DNA of 64,000 nt from Edaphochlamys debaryana (Eukaryota > Chlorophyta > Chlorophyceae > Chlamydomonadales): contig JAEHOE010000065.1 of assembly GCA_016858145.1 (NCBI GenBank), positions 434,001-498,000 on the forward strand. The letters are read 5' to 3'. Below, one piece after another: positions 9,436 to 21,200 of the stretch. Each line of letters opens with the position of its first letter. The stretch's first letter is position 1. A program made the translations under genes and the position numbers. The notes beneath the pieces are model-generated. The model was not told where the DNA came from. It saw nothing but the letters and a program-made list of their open reading frames with translations, and made no database searches.

Positions 9436-10876
9436 TGGGACTTAACAACTTGAACCAGCCGCCTTAGCGGCTCCGACTGCAAACAGTTGCCTTGACAGCT
9501 CACGCACAGATGACTCACGCCGCTGCCTTGGCAACGTTCCACCACAGAACCTCCACGGTCCGGTTGACAGGCTATCAACGGCTGCAGAGCGGCTCAGAAG
9601 CCCTCCAGCAGCTCACGACGCTCCTATGTTCTCACACGCCGCCTTAGCGACAACACGCCAGATGCAGATGAAGCAGCTGCCTTAACAGCGTCTCTACCCA
9701 CACCAAACTCCTCCTGCCTTAGCAGCCTGGTATGGCTGCCACGCACACCCAGCTGCCTTGGCAGCACTCGCTACCCTCCGTAGCCGACCGCCTTGACGGT
9801 ACGCTAACCCCTGCCTTGCTGGGCCCTTGCTCACGAGCCCCCGAAGCCTGGCTCACGTGCCTTGACACGAAACACGGCCCTTAGGCCACCGGCCCTAGAT
9901 GATCCAGATATACTAGTTCCCCCGCGCCACAAGCCCTTAGGCCCCTCAGTCGTACAGCGCCCGGTACTCCTCGATGCTCTGGTTGGGGCGACGGGGCAGG
10001 GGCTCGGTGGGCAGGCCGCGGGAGGCCAGGTACATGTTACGGCTGGGAAGACGGTCCTCCGGAAGAGACTTAGCCATGGCACGGGCAATGGGAGGATATG
10101 TCAGACGCAGTCTTGACTGCACAGGTAGCGCAGCCTTGGTCTGAGCTTGATGTCGCGGATGTCACAAGGCACGTAACCGGATGCACGGCCTTGGCCGCTG
10201 GATACGGTAGTCGCAAAGGCCTTAGCCTATCCAATAGCTCTGGCGCTCTGCCGGCGGCTTGCCGCAGAAGCGTGCTTCTACCCTTCGCGCGCAAGTATCG
10301 CGCGCGGTCTGTTCCCAAGCTGGGAAGACGGCGACGTCCAGCAGGCACGCCCTTGCTGACGTCCTCTGACACGTAGATCTGGGCCTATCGCCCCCTCGCA
10401 CGCTCAGCTTACTGGCGGATCGACGGTCGATGGCAAATTCGGCAGGAGCGCACTCAACTCCTTACAGCAGCTACGCAGCTCTCCTAGCTGCGTGCTCAGC
10501 AATAACGGCTTGGTCTGTCCACTACGTAAGCAACACCGGCAAGCAGTACCAGAGAGCTTGGGAACAGACGCCGATGGCGGCTGTCCCCGCGCCCATTACC
10601 CCGCTATCCCCGATCGTACGACACTCTGTCCACCGATGATTGCTCACCCTACCACATTACGCCACTAAGCCTCGACGCAGCTCCACCGGCTGCGGCGAGC
10701 AAGTCTGCTAACGAAATCCCCCGTGGTGCAATTGGGTTCGTGCGGCGCCTACCTGCGTCCGCCGACCCTTCGACTTCCCGCGACTTCTCCATGCATTTCC
10801 CGACACGGCCTCCCGGTACCCCTCCCGGTACCCCTCCGGATACCTTCCAGGCACGGTGACATGCCAGTGCCTGACA
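9436..10876 (-). repeat. 5' LTR of the retrotransposon (about 1.44 kb)
   Basis: The right edge is fixed by the comparison with the left LTR and by the TGTCA start on the minus strand. The inner edge is inferred from a TG on the plus strand at 9436 that sits one base from the candidate primer-binding site. Only 10657-10876 can be checked against the other LTR. The promoter must lie here, but I do not recognise a TATA element. Confidence 0.65.
9457..10228. repeat. Array of 13 short covarying palindromes with a CCTT core
   Basis: Thirteen inverted repeats of 10-16 nt lie at 9457-9472, 9485-9500, 9521-9536, 9640-9649, 9676-9689, 9714-9725, 9752-9765, 9787-9800, 9856-9869, 9876-9887, 9933-9942, 10186-10197 and 10217-10228. 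All share a central CCTT followed by two purines. The arms differ but stay complementary, for example CCGC/GCGG, CTGC/GCAG, ACCG/CGGT, CGTG/CACG and AGGC/GCCT. One has a single mismatch and one a G-T wobble. They lie in the LTR outside any open gene. Confidence 0.8.
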
Positions 10877-11965
10877 GCTCCTGACCTGAGGGGCGAGGAG
10901 CCTCTACGGGGGAAGGAGAAACGGACGAGGGTACGCGAAAAGCAAGGTCAGCAAAGTACAACGAATGCACTGGCGAGAAGCTACCCGCAACCCTGCTCTA
11001 GGGGGGGCTGGGATGTGTGTGATAATACGGTATTAATTGATCTGTGATCTAGGCGGTACGGGACTTCACGGCCATCCCACGGGTGCAACGGGTGCAGCAT
11101 AGCACGTAGTGTGGGCAACCATTGATTGCTTGAGCTTTGAGACTGACCGCTTCTCATTTAATGTGCTTAGCTGCATACATGACTCTGCCACGAGGACGGC
11201 CTACTGGGCCCGTTCAGCATATATATTGTTTGGCCCGTCAAGCATGAGTGCTATGCTCGAGGGAGGGACGGCGAATGCCTCTCGTTTCCCCTTTGTATGA
11301 GAGATGAGACCCACGCCTAGGGCCCCGGCCCAGTCCCAGTGGCCATGCCATGGCGATGGCAGGTAGATGCATGCGACCGAAGGGGCGGAATTGGATCCAC
11401 TGCAAGGCACGTGACCGGCTTTGGATCGAGCGCTGAGCCCGCATTGCCCCTCGCAAGACTGTAACGACCAAACATGAGAGGTCAATGTGCCCGTGCCTGC
11501 AAGCCAGCAACTTACAAGCCAGCATCACCTGTGTGTTGCATCATCGTGCGTACAGCGCCAACACAGGGGGGCTCCAGTCCCAGCTGGGTCCGTGTTCTGT
11601 ACAGCCCTCCTGTCGTGCTCTGCGCTGCATTGCGCTTTGCTTGAAACCCCTCCTGTCCAACCGGCCTCAGTCCTCGCCAGAGCCTGTCAATCGCCGGCAG
11701 CGGCCCTCTGCCACGCCACCTCAACGCCACGCGCCGCGCCTTCCAGCAACATCCCCGCGGTCATCGGTCATTGCACCGACACAACATGCGGCGTGCAAAC
11801 GCGCAATCCACTTCCCCTTCGGAGAACCCCTACCCGCATCACCCCCGACGATGCATTCCCGCCGCTGCACCTGCACCCCCGACCCCCCCAATGCATGCCC
11901 CCACCCCCCCTGCAATCTGAACCACCGACCCCCAGCCGCCGGGTCCAAGACCAGCACCCTCACCC
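10877..11965. other. Intergenic DNA and 3' UTR of the TPR/PH gene
   Basis: I see no gene here. The right part, from about 11500, is probably the 3' untranslated region of the minus-strand gene that ends at 11966. Confidence 0.6.
11512..11516 (-). terminator. Candidate TGTAA poly(A) signal
   Basis: TTACA on the plus strand is TGTAA on the minus strand, the usual poly(A) signal of volvocine algae. It lies about 450 nt behind the stop codon of the TPR/PH gene. Confidence 0.4.
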
Positions 11966-14900
11966 TCACGACCCCGGCCCGCCGCCCCCACTGACCCTCC
12001 CGCTCCCGCTCGTTCTCCCCCCCGCCGCCCCCGCCCCCGCGCCCGGCGCCGAGGCAATGCCTGCGGCAGGGCCCGGCGCCGGCGGTGTGAGCGCCTCCGC
12101 CAGGGCCGAGGGGGAGCGAGATGCCACGATGTGGTGTGCTAGGAGCAGGGCATCCACCCAAGCGTCTGCGGATGCGGGGTCGTCCGCAACGAGCCATATG
12201 CTGCAGCAGGGCGGGGCGCAGCCCACGGTAGAGGCGGAGAGGTGGTGGTGGTGGGAGGCGGAGGAGGCGTGGTGGGCGTGGTGGTGGCGTGGGGGCTGGG
12301 GGTGGGGCTGGGGGTGGGAGTGGTGGTGGGAGTGGTGGTGGGAGGCGGCGGAGGCGGCGGCGGGAGGGGCGGAGGCGGAGGCGGGCAGGGCGGCGTGCGG
12401 GTGGGAGAAGGAGGAGGAGGTGACGGGGCGGGAGAGGTGCAGCCAGAGGGCCTCGCCCTCGGGCAGGCTGGGGTCAAACACCCTGCGCGGAGCGGGACAG
12501 AGGGGGCGGAGTGGGCGGAGGGCGGACAGAAGGTGGGGCCGAGGTGGACTTACCGGTACCCACCCCTACACGCGTCCCACGACCTCCCAACTTCCGTGTC
12601 ACCAAACCTTCACAACTCTGCAGCCTCAGCCGCACACTGCATGACCCTCTCACCGCCTGACGCTTAGAATGGCGTCCAGGGGGACCACCAGGGGGGACTC
12701 CCCCACCGCGTGCCCGATCTTGAGCGTGGGGATGGCCGCGCCGCCGCCTGGGGTGGGGCCAGACGCGGAGCGGGAGATGGGGAGCAAGCGGCCGTCAGGA
12801 TCAGGATCATTTGGATCTGGCTTTGGAACTGGGTGAGCTGGGTATCTGGGGTGCCGCCGCATGGGGTGGGCCGAAGCGGTGGGGTGGGGTGATGAGGCCA
12901 GGCCCAGCACGACCAGCGCCGTTCCGCCCGTGCCAAAGCCAGCCGCTCGGCATTGGGCTGCAGATTGCAGCTCCATCCCCACCGCCGCGCGAGGACACAA
13001 CAGAGAAACAGAACGCACCGTGGACCCTCTTGGTCTCCAGTCCCCCGCGTGCTCCCTGGATGGCCGCGAACTCTTCACCCGCCCGACCCCATGCCCCTCC
13101 CAGTCCCATGTCCCGTGCCCTCTCCTCTGCCCCCTGCCTTTCCCCCTCACACCCACCCGACGTTGCGGGCGACAGCGAGCTCTCCATGGCGGATGCCGAC
13201 CCTTGTCCCTTGTCCCCTGCGTACCTGCCTTAAACCCCCTCATCCCTGACATTAACCCACCCGAGGTTGCCGAGGACAGCGAGCTCTCCATGGCCCTCCC
13301 CCCCCTTCCCAACCCCTCTGCCCTCCCCCCTTCCCCCCCTCTGCTCCCCTCCCCCCCCCTCCAAAACCCCCTCCCCACACCCACCCGATGTCGCGGACGA
13401 CAGCGAGCTCTCCATGGCGGATGCCGACCGCAGCGACCCCTGGTCCAGCACGAACCACTCGCGCCGCCACGTCTCCCCCGGCCCCCCCAGCCCCGCCTCC
13501 AGGGGCGCGGTCAGGTAGCCGGCGCGCAGGAAGGGCAGCGGCAGCATGGGCTTGACCACGGCCAGGGAGCGCCTGGAGGGGTGGAGGGGTTGGGGTGTTT
13601 GTTGCTGAGCGGGATCGCGCCCACGCCAGGGAGGCATAGAGAGGGGGGGGGGGTGGAGGGGGTTGGGGTGGAGGGGTAGGGGGTAGGGGAGGGATGCACG
13701 TGGGTTAGGGGACGAGGAGGAGCCGCGGGGCAGCATGGGCTTGACGACCGCCAGGGAGCGCCTGGGGGGTGGAGGGGGTTGGGGTGGAGGGGGATGTGGG
13801 TTACGGGAAGCCACTCGGAGAGAGGGGGGGGGATGGCATGGAGCCGTGGCGGCACGGAGCCGTGGCGGCTGCAGGGCAGGCGGCACTGGGCAGCGGCGGC
13901 ATGGGGGTACCGGTAGGTCCGAGCCGCGGAGCGTTGGCGGCACGCCCCTTGGTACACTGGGCCCGGGCTCCCACGCCTCTCCTCCGCAGCTCCAGGTCCT
14001 TCTACTCCTGCCACGGACCCCCACACCGGTCCCCCCCCACCCCACCCGACAGTCTCTAGCCCACCGCACACGCAACCTCGCCTCGTCTTCCCCAAGGACG
14101 CCGCCATTACCCGCCAGGAGCCCCCGGTACGCGCCCCGGCCCCCATGACACGTGTCCCACAGCCCGCGTCCCGGCCCCGGTCCGCAGCCCCCCCCGCCCC
14201 GCTCCCGCCCCACCTGTAGATGTCCCGGGAGGGCTGCAGGGCCGCAGCCAGGCAGATGTACTGCGCCGCGGCGGTGAAGAGCGAGCGCACGCGGGTCTCG
14301 CGGGCGTGGCGCTCGCGCGTGGTGGCGGGGTCGGAGGAGGCAAGGCGGCCGGCTGGGGGGAGGGACGGGATGCGGTGGGGTGGCGTCAGGCGGACGGAAG
14401 GAAGGAAGGAAGGCGCGCGTGTGTGTGTTGTGCGCAGGGTGGGTGGGGGGCACAGGAATGTGGTCCGCGCAGCGGCCCCGAACCTCACCCTTGAGCTGCG
14501 CCGTCAGATCCGCCTGTACGGCACACGCGTACGTGTACAGCACCGTACCCAGGTTGTACACGCCGCGGTCGAAGTCGGGGCGGAGGCGCAGCGCGTGCCT
14601 GCGTGCGGGGGGATGAGGGGAGGGTGGGCGGTGGGCGTATGTGGGCGCAAGGGGGGCTTGCGGGGGGGGGGGGGGGGCGTCCCCAGCCTCCCCAGCTCAC
14701 ACCCCCGGCCGCCCTGGCGCCGTGCCCATGTTCCGCATCGCAACACGACAAACGCAGCCCCCCCCACACACACCTCCCTCCCCAGCCGGCTAGTCACCGC
14801 GCCTACGCTTCCTTCGGCTCAATCGAGCAGCCCTTCACACCTCCCTCACCCCGCCCCCGCCTGCTACCCCCTTTTGTCCCCCCCCCCCACATATCTCCCA

Positions 14901-17579
14901 GGCTCATGCGAGCAGCCCTTCACACACACACCTGAACTTCTCCAACGCAAAGGCCACCAGTCGGTCCCGCTCCGACACAGAGGTGGCCAGAGCCGACATC
15001 TCCTGAGGGGCAGGGGGGAGGGCAGGGGGAGGGCAGGGGGAGGGCAGGGGGAGGGCAGGGGGAGGGCAGGGGGAGGGGACGACGGCCTCAGCACCCCGGT
15101 CCCAGCTGGCCCTCTGTGCCTGCTCTGCTCCCCATGAAGGCGTCCAACAGGGTCTGAAACCATGCATTATGCGCCGGGGGCTCGTATCCGCCTGTTGCCA
15201 GCTTCACTCCGTCCCAGCAACACCCCGTGGCTGGGCGCAAGCCCCTGCCCACTGCCACCTCCACCAGCAGCGCCCGGACCCCTTCGAATGCCCTGCGCCC
15301 GGGCTTGCCCCCTCTGGAGCACGCAGTCTATCCCCCTTCCCGCAACCATGCCCAGCCCCCGTCCTACCCCCCCTCTCCCAGCAACGGCACGTGGTTGCCC
15401 CCGCCCGCAGCCCTTCGCACGCCCAGCGCCCCCCTTCACCCCCCTCCTCACCCAACTCGGCGGTGTGTAACCTCTACACGCACGGATTCCCTGGCGTCGG
15501 CGCGATCCCGCTCAGCTTCAAACACTCCCCCTCACCCCCCCCACCTGCAGCACCAGGCCCCAGTTGTTGAGCGCCTCGGGATGGGACCAGGGGCCCCCAC
15601 GCGTCACGAAACACACACGCTGTACCCCTCCCCCTCCTCTCCCCCCCACCTGCAGCACCAGGCCCCAGTTGTTGAGCGCCTGGGGGTTGCCCGGCTGCAG
15701 ATCCAGGGCGCCCGCGTACTTGTGGCTGGCCTGGGGGGGGGGAGGAAGAGGGGGAGAGGGCCAGGGCGAGGGAGGGGGGGAGGAGGTTTGAGGGCAAGGC
15801 GACGGGGGCTGGGGCGGCGCGGTGCAGGCGGTGGGCGGCCAGGAGCACGGTGGGAGGTTGGGTGATCTGGCCCCACAGGACACGGCCTGTCGCCCTCCGA
15901 GAAGCGCAGACCCACAGCCAACCCCCCTCCTGCAGTCCAAGCCCCCTCTTCTCTAGTTCTCTTCCCGCCCCCTCCCAAACACAGCCCCTGTTCCCCCTCC
16001 GGAGCTTCGGGATCCACGCCCTCTGGGCGAGGGGCGCACAGCCGCAACTGCCCCCACCTCCCGTCCTTTGCCGTTCCCCCCCCCTCCGCCCCCCCCGGCC
16101 CCCCACCTGCTGCAGGCAGTGCAGTGCCTCTGCGGGCCGCCCCTCCCTCAGCAACCGGGCCAGATCGCTCAGAGCCACACCCCAGTTGTAGAGCGCGGAG
16201 TGGGCCGAGGGGCGCGCGGCGGAGGCAGCCGCGTAGAGCTCGCAGGCCTGGTGGGGCGGGGCGTGGGGGGGTGGGGTTGGACACGTGCTTGGTGTGACGT
16301 GTTCGGGGGGCAGGGGCGGTCTGGGAAAGGATGGGTGCGTGAGCAGCTCGGGGTTCTGTGCTCCAGCCACGCGGCGGTACGGGGTCGGGGTACTGCGTCG
16401 CTGACCGTGGCATGCCCCAAGCGACCTCGGAAGACCGAGCCTGCGCCTCCCCGGGTTGAGCCCGCCAGCACTCCCCTCCCCCCTCCGCCCGCCCCCGCGG
16501 TCCCTCTCAAATGACCCCTGCCCGCCGTCGTGTCCCTCCGCGTTCGTTCAAAAATCATCCCCGCCTTTCCCCCCTCCGCCCACCAGCACGCACCTGCTCC
16601 AGCAGCTGCAGCTGCTGCTCCGCCTGACTGCCCGCCAGCTTGCCGGCCAGCTCCTGCGGCCAGGGTGAAGTGAAGGGTAAGGGAGAGGCCAGGAAAATCA
16701 GGTTTGGAGGCGGATCGGTTATAAGCATCCGGCACCCAGCGGCGAGGCCCCACCGCCTGGCGAGGGCGTCCCGCGGCCTGCTGCTGACGAGCGCCGGCAG
16801 TCAGCACCCAGCGGCACCCACCCGCCCGCAACCCTGCCTCGTGCTGCCTCACACGCATCACGCAAGTGCTAGGACCTCTTCCCCGCCACCGCTGAGACCG
16901 ACCACTCACTCCCCCGCGCAGCCCCCTGCCCCTTCCTCAGCCGGCCCCCCCCCCCAGCCCGGCCCCGATCAGGCGCCAGTGCACCCCCCTGTCCTGCGCA
17001 CCCACCTGCAGCACCAGGCCGTGGTTGTACGCCACGTCATACTCTGACAGGGGCCCCGAGCTTGGGTCTGCGCCTGCCTCGGCGCGAGAGTATTGGTTGG
17101 CTGCGAGCGCTAGCTCCCGGAGGACGAGGTCAGCCTCCGTGGCATCAGGTGTGCATGTTTGCGCCAACACGGTCGCGACGGTGTCTGCTGCAGTCGCCGG
17201 GGCGGGCGCTGACGGCTGCTCCTCGGCTGCCGCAGCTTCCGAGGCGGGGGCTGAGGTGGTGGGGGACTGGGAGGGCGGGGAGAGGCGGGGTTACAGGCGG
17301 GGGTGAGGCGGGGTGGTGGGAACGGGAGCCCTTTCAGCCGCGGACCCGCGCCTCATACCTTGCCCTTGCGCGCGTCCAAGGCACCGCCCAGAGCCGCCGT
17401 AGCACGCTTTAGCTCCTCGCCACCGAAGGACGCCTTGAAGCCGGGGAGCTGCGCGATGCAGCGGGTTCACCCGCTTCAGCCAAGGCTCCAGTGCAGCACT
17501 TACGCACATGTCAGCGCTTGGCGCAGCTGCTCCAGGCTCGCACCTTTTGCTCCAGCTGCTGCGCGAGGGATTCAGCCAT
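11966..17579 (-). CDS. TPR-repeat protein with C-terminal PH domain (HLB1-like?)
   Basis: Twelve phase-consistent exons give 595 aa: 17544-17579, 17359-17448, 17006-17266, 16594-16653, 16107-16247, 15650-15730, 14932-15002, 14489-14598, 14214-14352, 13385-13572, 12654-12747, 11966-12482. The start is MAESLAQQLEQK. TPR-like helices run through exons 3-9, with repeated patterns such as AYNHGLVLQ, LYNWGVALS, LNNWGLVLQ and VYNLGTVLY. From about residue 345 a PH domain begins (AGYLTAP, WRREWFVLDQGSL) and ends with IWLVADD and a helix AWVDALLLA. Exon 12 carries a long His-rich insertion before the last PH strand. The TPR-then-PH order and the stretch PMLPLPFLRAGYLTAP recall plant HLB1, an endosomal TPR protein linked to actin; that is from memory and unverified. 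The intron-exon structure is seen directly; the family name is inference. Confidence 0.82.
13153..13430. repeat. Three copies of the exon-10 donor edge
   Basis: The end of exon 10 with its donor site (13380-13430) recurs in the following intron at 13257-13297 and 13153-13200. All three share CAGCGAGCTCTCCATGG and each has a GTGGGT donor on the minus strand, so alternative donor use is possible. Confidence 0.8.
13541..13787. repeat. Two copies of the exon-10 acceptor edge
   Basis: The acceptor side of exon 10 (13541-13590) is copied in the preceding intron at 13730-13787. Shared cores are GCAGCATGGGCTTGAC and CCAGGGAGCGCCTGG, and both copies keep a minus-strand CAG acceptor. Confidence 0.8.
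13605..13636 (+). repeat. Short dispersed repeat, copy 1
   Basis: The sequence around TGCTGAGCGGGATCGCGCC followed by CCAGGGA recurs in inverted orientation at 15485-15515. It lies between the two copies of the exon-10 acceptor edge. Related shorter matches (TTGCTGAGCGAGATTGCG) lie in introns of both OPR genes. Confidence 0.6.
15007..15075. repeat. 11-bp minisatellite forming a polypyrimidine tract
   Basis: About six units of GGGCAGGGGGA lie directly before the acceptor of exon 7 of the TPR/PH gene. On the minus strand this is a long C-rich polypyrimidine tract. Confidence 0.8.
15485..15515 (-). repeat. Short dispersed repeat, copy 2 (inverted)
   Basis: This is the reverse complement of the repeat at 13605-13636 with one or two differences. 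It sits next to a duplicated exon edge, as copy 1 does. Confidence 0.6.
15533..15681. repeat. Two copies of the exon-6 donor edge
   Basis: The donor end of exon 6 (15640-15681) is copied in the following intron at 15533-15576. About 42 bp match, including CAGTTGTTGAGCGCCT, and both keep a CAG/GTGGG donor on the minus strand. Use of the second copy as an exon would change the reading. Confidence 0.82.
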
Positions 17580-18204
17580 TTGCACGCAGATCAAAGAGCT
17601 TACTCCGCCTTGCTAACTTGAACCCAGCTACTGCTATACTATTGGTCAGGCATTGTGCTGGATGCCAGCAAGGCCATTGAGCGACCGAGTCGAGAGTTGA
17701 CTGCAGCTATGGGACTGGGGCTTGGTGCTTACAGGCGTCCTACGCTTGCTTCGTGCGATCTGCTGTGTATGTATGATGCGACAAGCACGTTTCGCCAACG
17801 CTAGTGCACGGCCCAGGCACCGCCACGAACCCCAACCTGACCCGACAGCCCCGCTCATCCCGCGGGCACGTGAACCCCCACCACTGTCGGACTCGGCTCA
17901 CCCTCTGGCTTCCTACATAAGCTCTCTCACCCTGCCGACCAAGAATACACACTACTCAGGCACCAATAGCCCGCTCTGCTCCAGGCTTCTTCGCGTCTGC
18001 GCGCAGCCCCATCTCCGCATGCCGCGATCATAACCCCCGGAGGCCTGCCTCCGGACCTGTACCCCAGACCCTGCCCATCACGGGCACCAAACCCCACCCA
18101 ACGTTATACAAAACCCTTCTGACCTTTCGTGCTCCTGCCGATACGTCACATTCATAGCACGTTGTACCCTACACGTCTACCCCAGCCCCATCAGCGCCAA
18201 GCGC
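17580..18204. other. Intergenic: promoter side of TPR/PH gene, 3' side of coiled-coil gene
   Basis: About 625 bp between two minus-strand genes. It should contain the 5' region of the TPR/PH gene and the 3' UTR of the coiled-coil gene. I recognise no motif with confidence. Confidence 0.5.
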
Positions 18205-21200
18205 TCAGCGCTTCTTGAATGCCTCCAGCTGTGTGAGCAGCTCGTTGCACATGCGCATCAGCTCGCCCTTCTCCGTCTGCGCCATCGACAGCGCGTGTGC
18301 CGACTGCAAAAAGGCGGAAGGGAAGCACCGGGTCAGCAGGGGACAGGGGGCTTGGGACATGTGACCACATGTGCAGGGCCGAACTCCTGCAGCCCAACCC
18401 TGCAACGGCCGTGCTCAGCCCACGCAGCCCACCCACACATCCCCTGCAGCTTTCACCCCAGCTCACCTCCTGCACCTTGACCTCGAGCTTCTGCGCGTGC
18501 GCCTCGAACTTCTGTGCGACCGCCTGCGAGTCCGTGTAGGCCTGCTTGAGCTGGCGGTACCGCTCCTTGGCATCGTTGAACTGCGCCATCTGCGCCGAGG
18601 CCGTCTGTAGCTTCTGCTCGTACTCGGTCAGCTGGGGGAAGGGGAGAGCGACGGAGGACGGGGGCAGGGAATTGAGTGATGGCAGGTGAGGCCCGGGTGG
18701 AAGGGAACGGTCTCGGGATGACGAGGAGGGCCCGGGATGAGGTGCAGCCTTGCCTCGACGAGCCACGAGGTTAACCCAATTTCCCCTGTCTTCCTGGCCC
18801 CCCAGTCCGGCCCTACGCGCGTGTGTATCTGCATCTGCGGCTAGATAGGGGCCGGGAGCGCACCTGCTTCTTGTGCGTGGTCTGTGCGTTGATGAGCTGC
18901 TCCATGGCCTTGTTGAACTTGGCCTCCGCCTCGTCCTTCTTGGCCTGCATCTGCATCATCTGCGGGGTACCGGTAGACAGAGGAGGCGCAACAAGGGATG
19001 AGCCAGGAGGCATCAGCTGGGCCGTTTGCCATGGGCGACAGGGCGGCGGAGAGAATGCGGGCCTGCTCGCCCCGCTCTTACGCACCTGGTGCGCCTGCAG
19101 CCCTAGCGTGCCCTGCAGCTCCTTGCGCCGCGCCACCTCCTCCTCGCACTTGGCCGTGGCGGCCTCGGCTTGCTGCCGGAACTGGGCCACAAGGGCCTCC
19201 GCCTCGGCCTGCGCCCGGGCCACGCGCGCGTCCGCCTGGGCCATCTGGTCGCGGGCGGCGTCCATCTCGGCCTTCATCTGCGGGTACGGCGCAAGACCAG
19301 GACGGGGCGGGGAGGGTCGGCAGGAGGACTGCAGCCTGGGCTATGTTGACTATGTCCCTGCCCCTGCGGCTACGTCTTTACTGGGGCACACCGGCTCCAT
19401 CTAACTTGCGTGTTGATAAATGAACGACTTGACGTGTTCCCCGCACCCCAGTCCCCAGCTAGGAAGCCGACACCCCGAGGGGCAGTCGCTCAGCACAATC
19501 CGTCCTCACACGGCACGCACCTGCTGCGATCGGACCTCGAGCTCCGCGTCACGCCGCGCCGCCGCCGCCTCCTTGGCCTCCAGCGCGGCCGTGGCGGCTG
19601 CGTGCGCCTGCTCGTGGCGCTTGAGCTCCTCCTGCGCAGCCTTGAGCTGAGCCTCCAGACTGGTCTTGTCCCGCTTGAGCGAGGCGCTCTCCTGCTCCAG
19701 GAACTGCCGGGCCTCGCGCTCCATGTCCAGGTCGTTCTGGGGAAGGCGTGGGCCGGGAGGTGGGGCAACGTAAGAGAAGGGTGAGAGGAAGTTGGGGGAG
19801 AGTGGGCGTAACGCTGCTGCTGGGTCAAGAGGTGAGGTTGTGGGGGCGCGGAATGGGGAGGGGCAGACGTGGAAGCAGAGGCCGGCTGCAAGTGCGCGGC
19901 TTGGGCAGCGATTCGGGGCTCCCGAGGACTCACCGTCATGCTCTTCTCGAACTCGAGGGTGGACAGCGCGTCGCGCAGCATGGTGTTGCTCTCCTGTGGG
20001 GCAGCACGCGCAGCAGGGAAGGGATGGTTGTCAGAGGCGCGGCGCCTGATGCCGCCTGACGCAGCCATAGCCAGGTCCAGAACTACAGAGGCTCCACGGG
20101 AACGCGTTAACCTGCTGAACCCATGCATCCCGGCCTGCCAAGAAGTTGCTTTCCTGCCTACCTGCAGGCTGTTGATGGTGGCCTCCGCCTCGGCCAGCTT
20201 GCTGGTGAGCAGGTTGACGTGCGCCTCCATGACGGACTGCGTGGGCGTGCCGGCGAAGGGGGCTGTCTGGGGCACCGGCCGGCTGGCGGCCACACCTGCA
20301 CGAGGCACCACAGCACCAAGGCAAAACGTCAGCGGCAAGACCGATACGCGAGCTGGCCAGGCTAACACCTAATGTGCAGTGCAGCACGGCTAGCGCAGCG
20401 GATTGCTTGTGAGAAAGGGCAAGCAGCAGGGCGACGGCGCGTGAGCCGCACCTGGCGTGCCTCGCAGCGCCGCGGGGACGCCGGGCGTGCCCCGGGGGCC
20501 TCCAAGCATGGCGATGGCCTCCGCGATGGCGTCGGGCGGGAGCTCCATCGTGTCCAGGTCCCCGTCACCTGTCAGGGCAGGGGCAGGTCCACGACAGGGT
20601 GACGATCCAGTCAATTGGGAAAGCGCAGCAAGATGATGCTTTGCTGTAGCGATAGCTAGGCCCGGCTCAAGACGTGCCACGATGCAGCATCGGCGCTCAC
20701 CGAAGGGCGTGTCGCCTCCCAGCGGCAGACCGGCGGCCTTGAGGACTTGGGGCGTGTCGAAGAGCGTGGCAGGCATGGCTCCGGGCCAGGCGGGCGGCGT
20801 GACCGCAATGCCTGAGCCGACGGGCGTCATGGCCGCGGCACCACGGGTTGCGTACCCGGTCCGAACGCCCATGGCCGGCGGCGTGTTGCCGACGAGCGGG
20901 CTGAGAGCCAGGCCCCCCTTGGCAGCGGTGACCTGAGCGGCGGCAGCCGCCTTGAGCGATGTGCTGGCGGCCGGCGTCGAGAGGCCGCCACCGTGGCTGG
21001 GGCCCCGGCCAGCGCCCGTGGGGGTTACGGCTGCCGTGGCAGTGGGCTTGGCGCCGGTTGCGGAGAGCGGGCTGGGGCTGGGGCGCCTGGCGGTGCCGAG
21101 GCCGGTCTTGGGGGCTGCGCCGCCGTTGGCTGCGGCCATGGCCTTGAGGGCGGTGGGGGTGGTCTGCGGACGGCCGCCGGAGGGCGTGGCTGCGGGGCCC

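Larger units (their letters stand above)
1..10876 (-). mobile_element. Ty3/gypsy-type LTR retrotransposon, nearly complete
   Basis: The order on the minus strand is 5' LTR (9436-10876), candidate primer-binding site, leader, one Gag-Pol reading frame (9030 to 376), a short 3' region and the start of the 3' LTR (220 to 1, cut by the window edge). Positions 1-223 and 10657-10879 are identical base for base, and the polyprotein has no stop or frameshift. Both point to a recent insertion that may still be active. The domain order RT, RNase H, integrase is that of Ty3/gypsy rather than Copia. The left target-site duplication lies outside the window. Immediately right of the element the sequence reads GCTCCTGACC. 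No typical polypurine tract touches the 3' LTR; the closest purine run lies about 60 bp inside it. Confidence 0.93.

Noticed and set aside
12139..12667. Pro/Thr-rich and Val/Gly-rich frames around the GTG-rich stretch
   Set aside because: They are other frames of the His-rich exon 12 of the TPR/PH gene.
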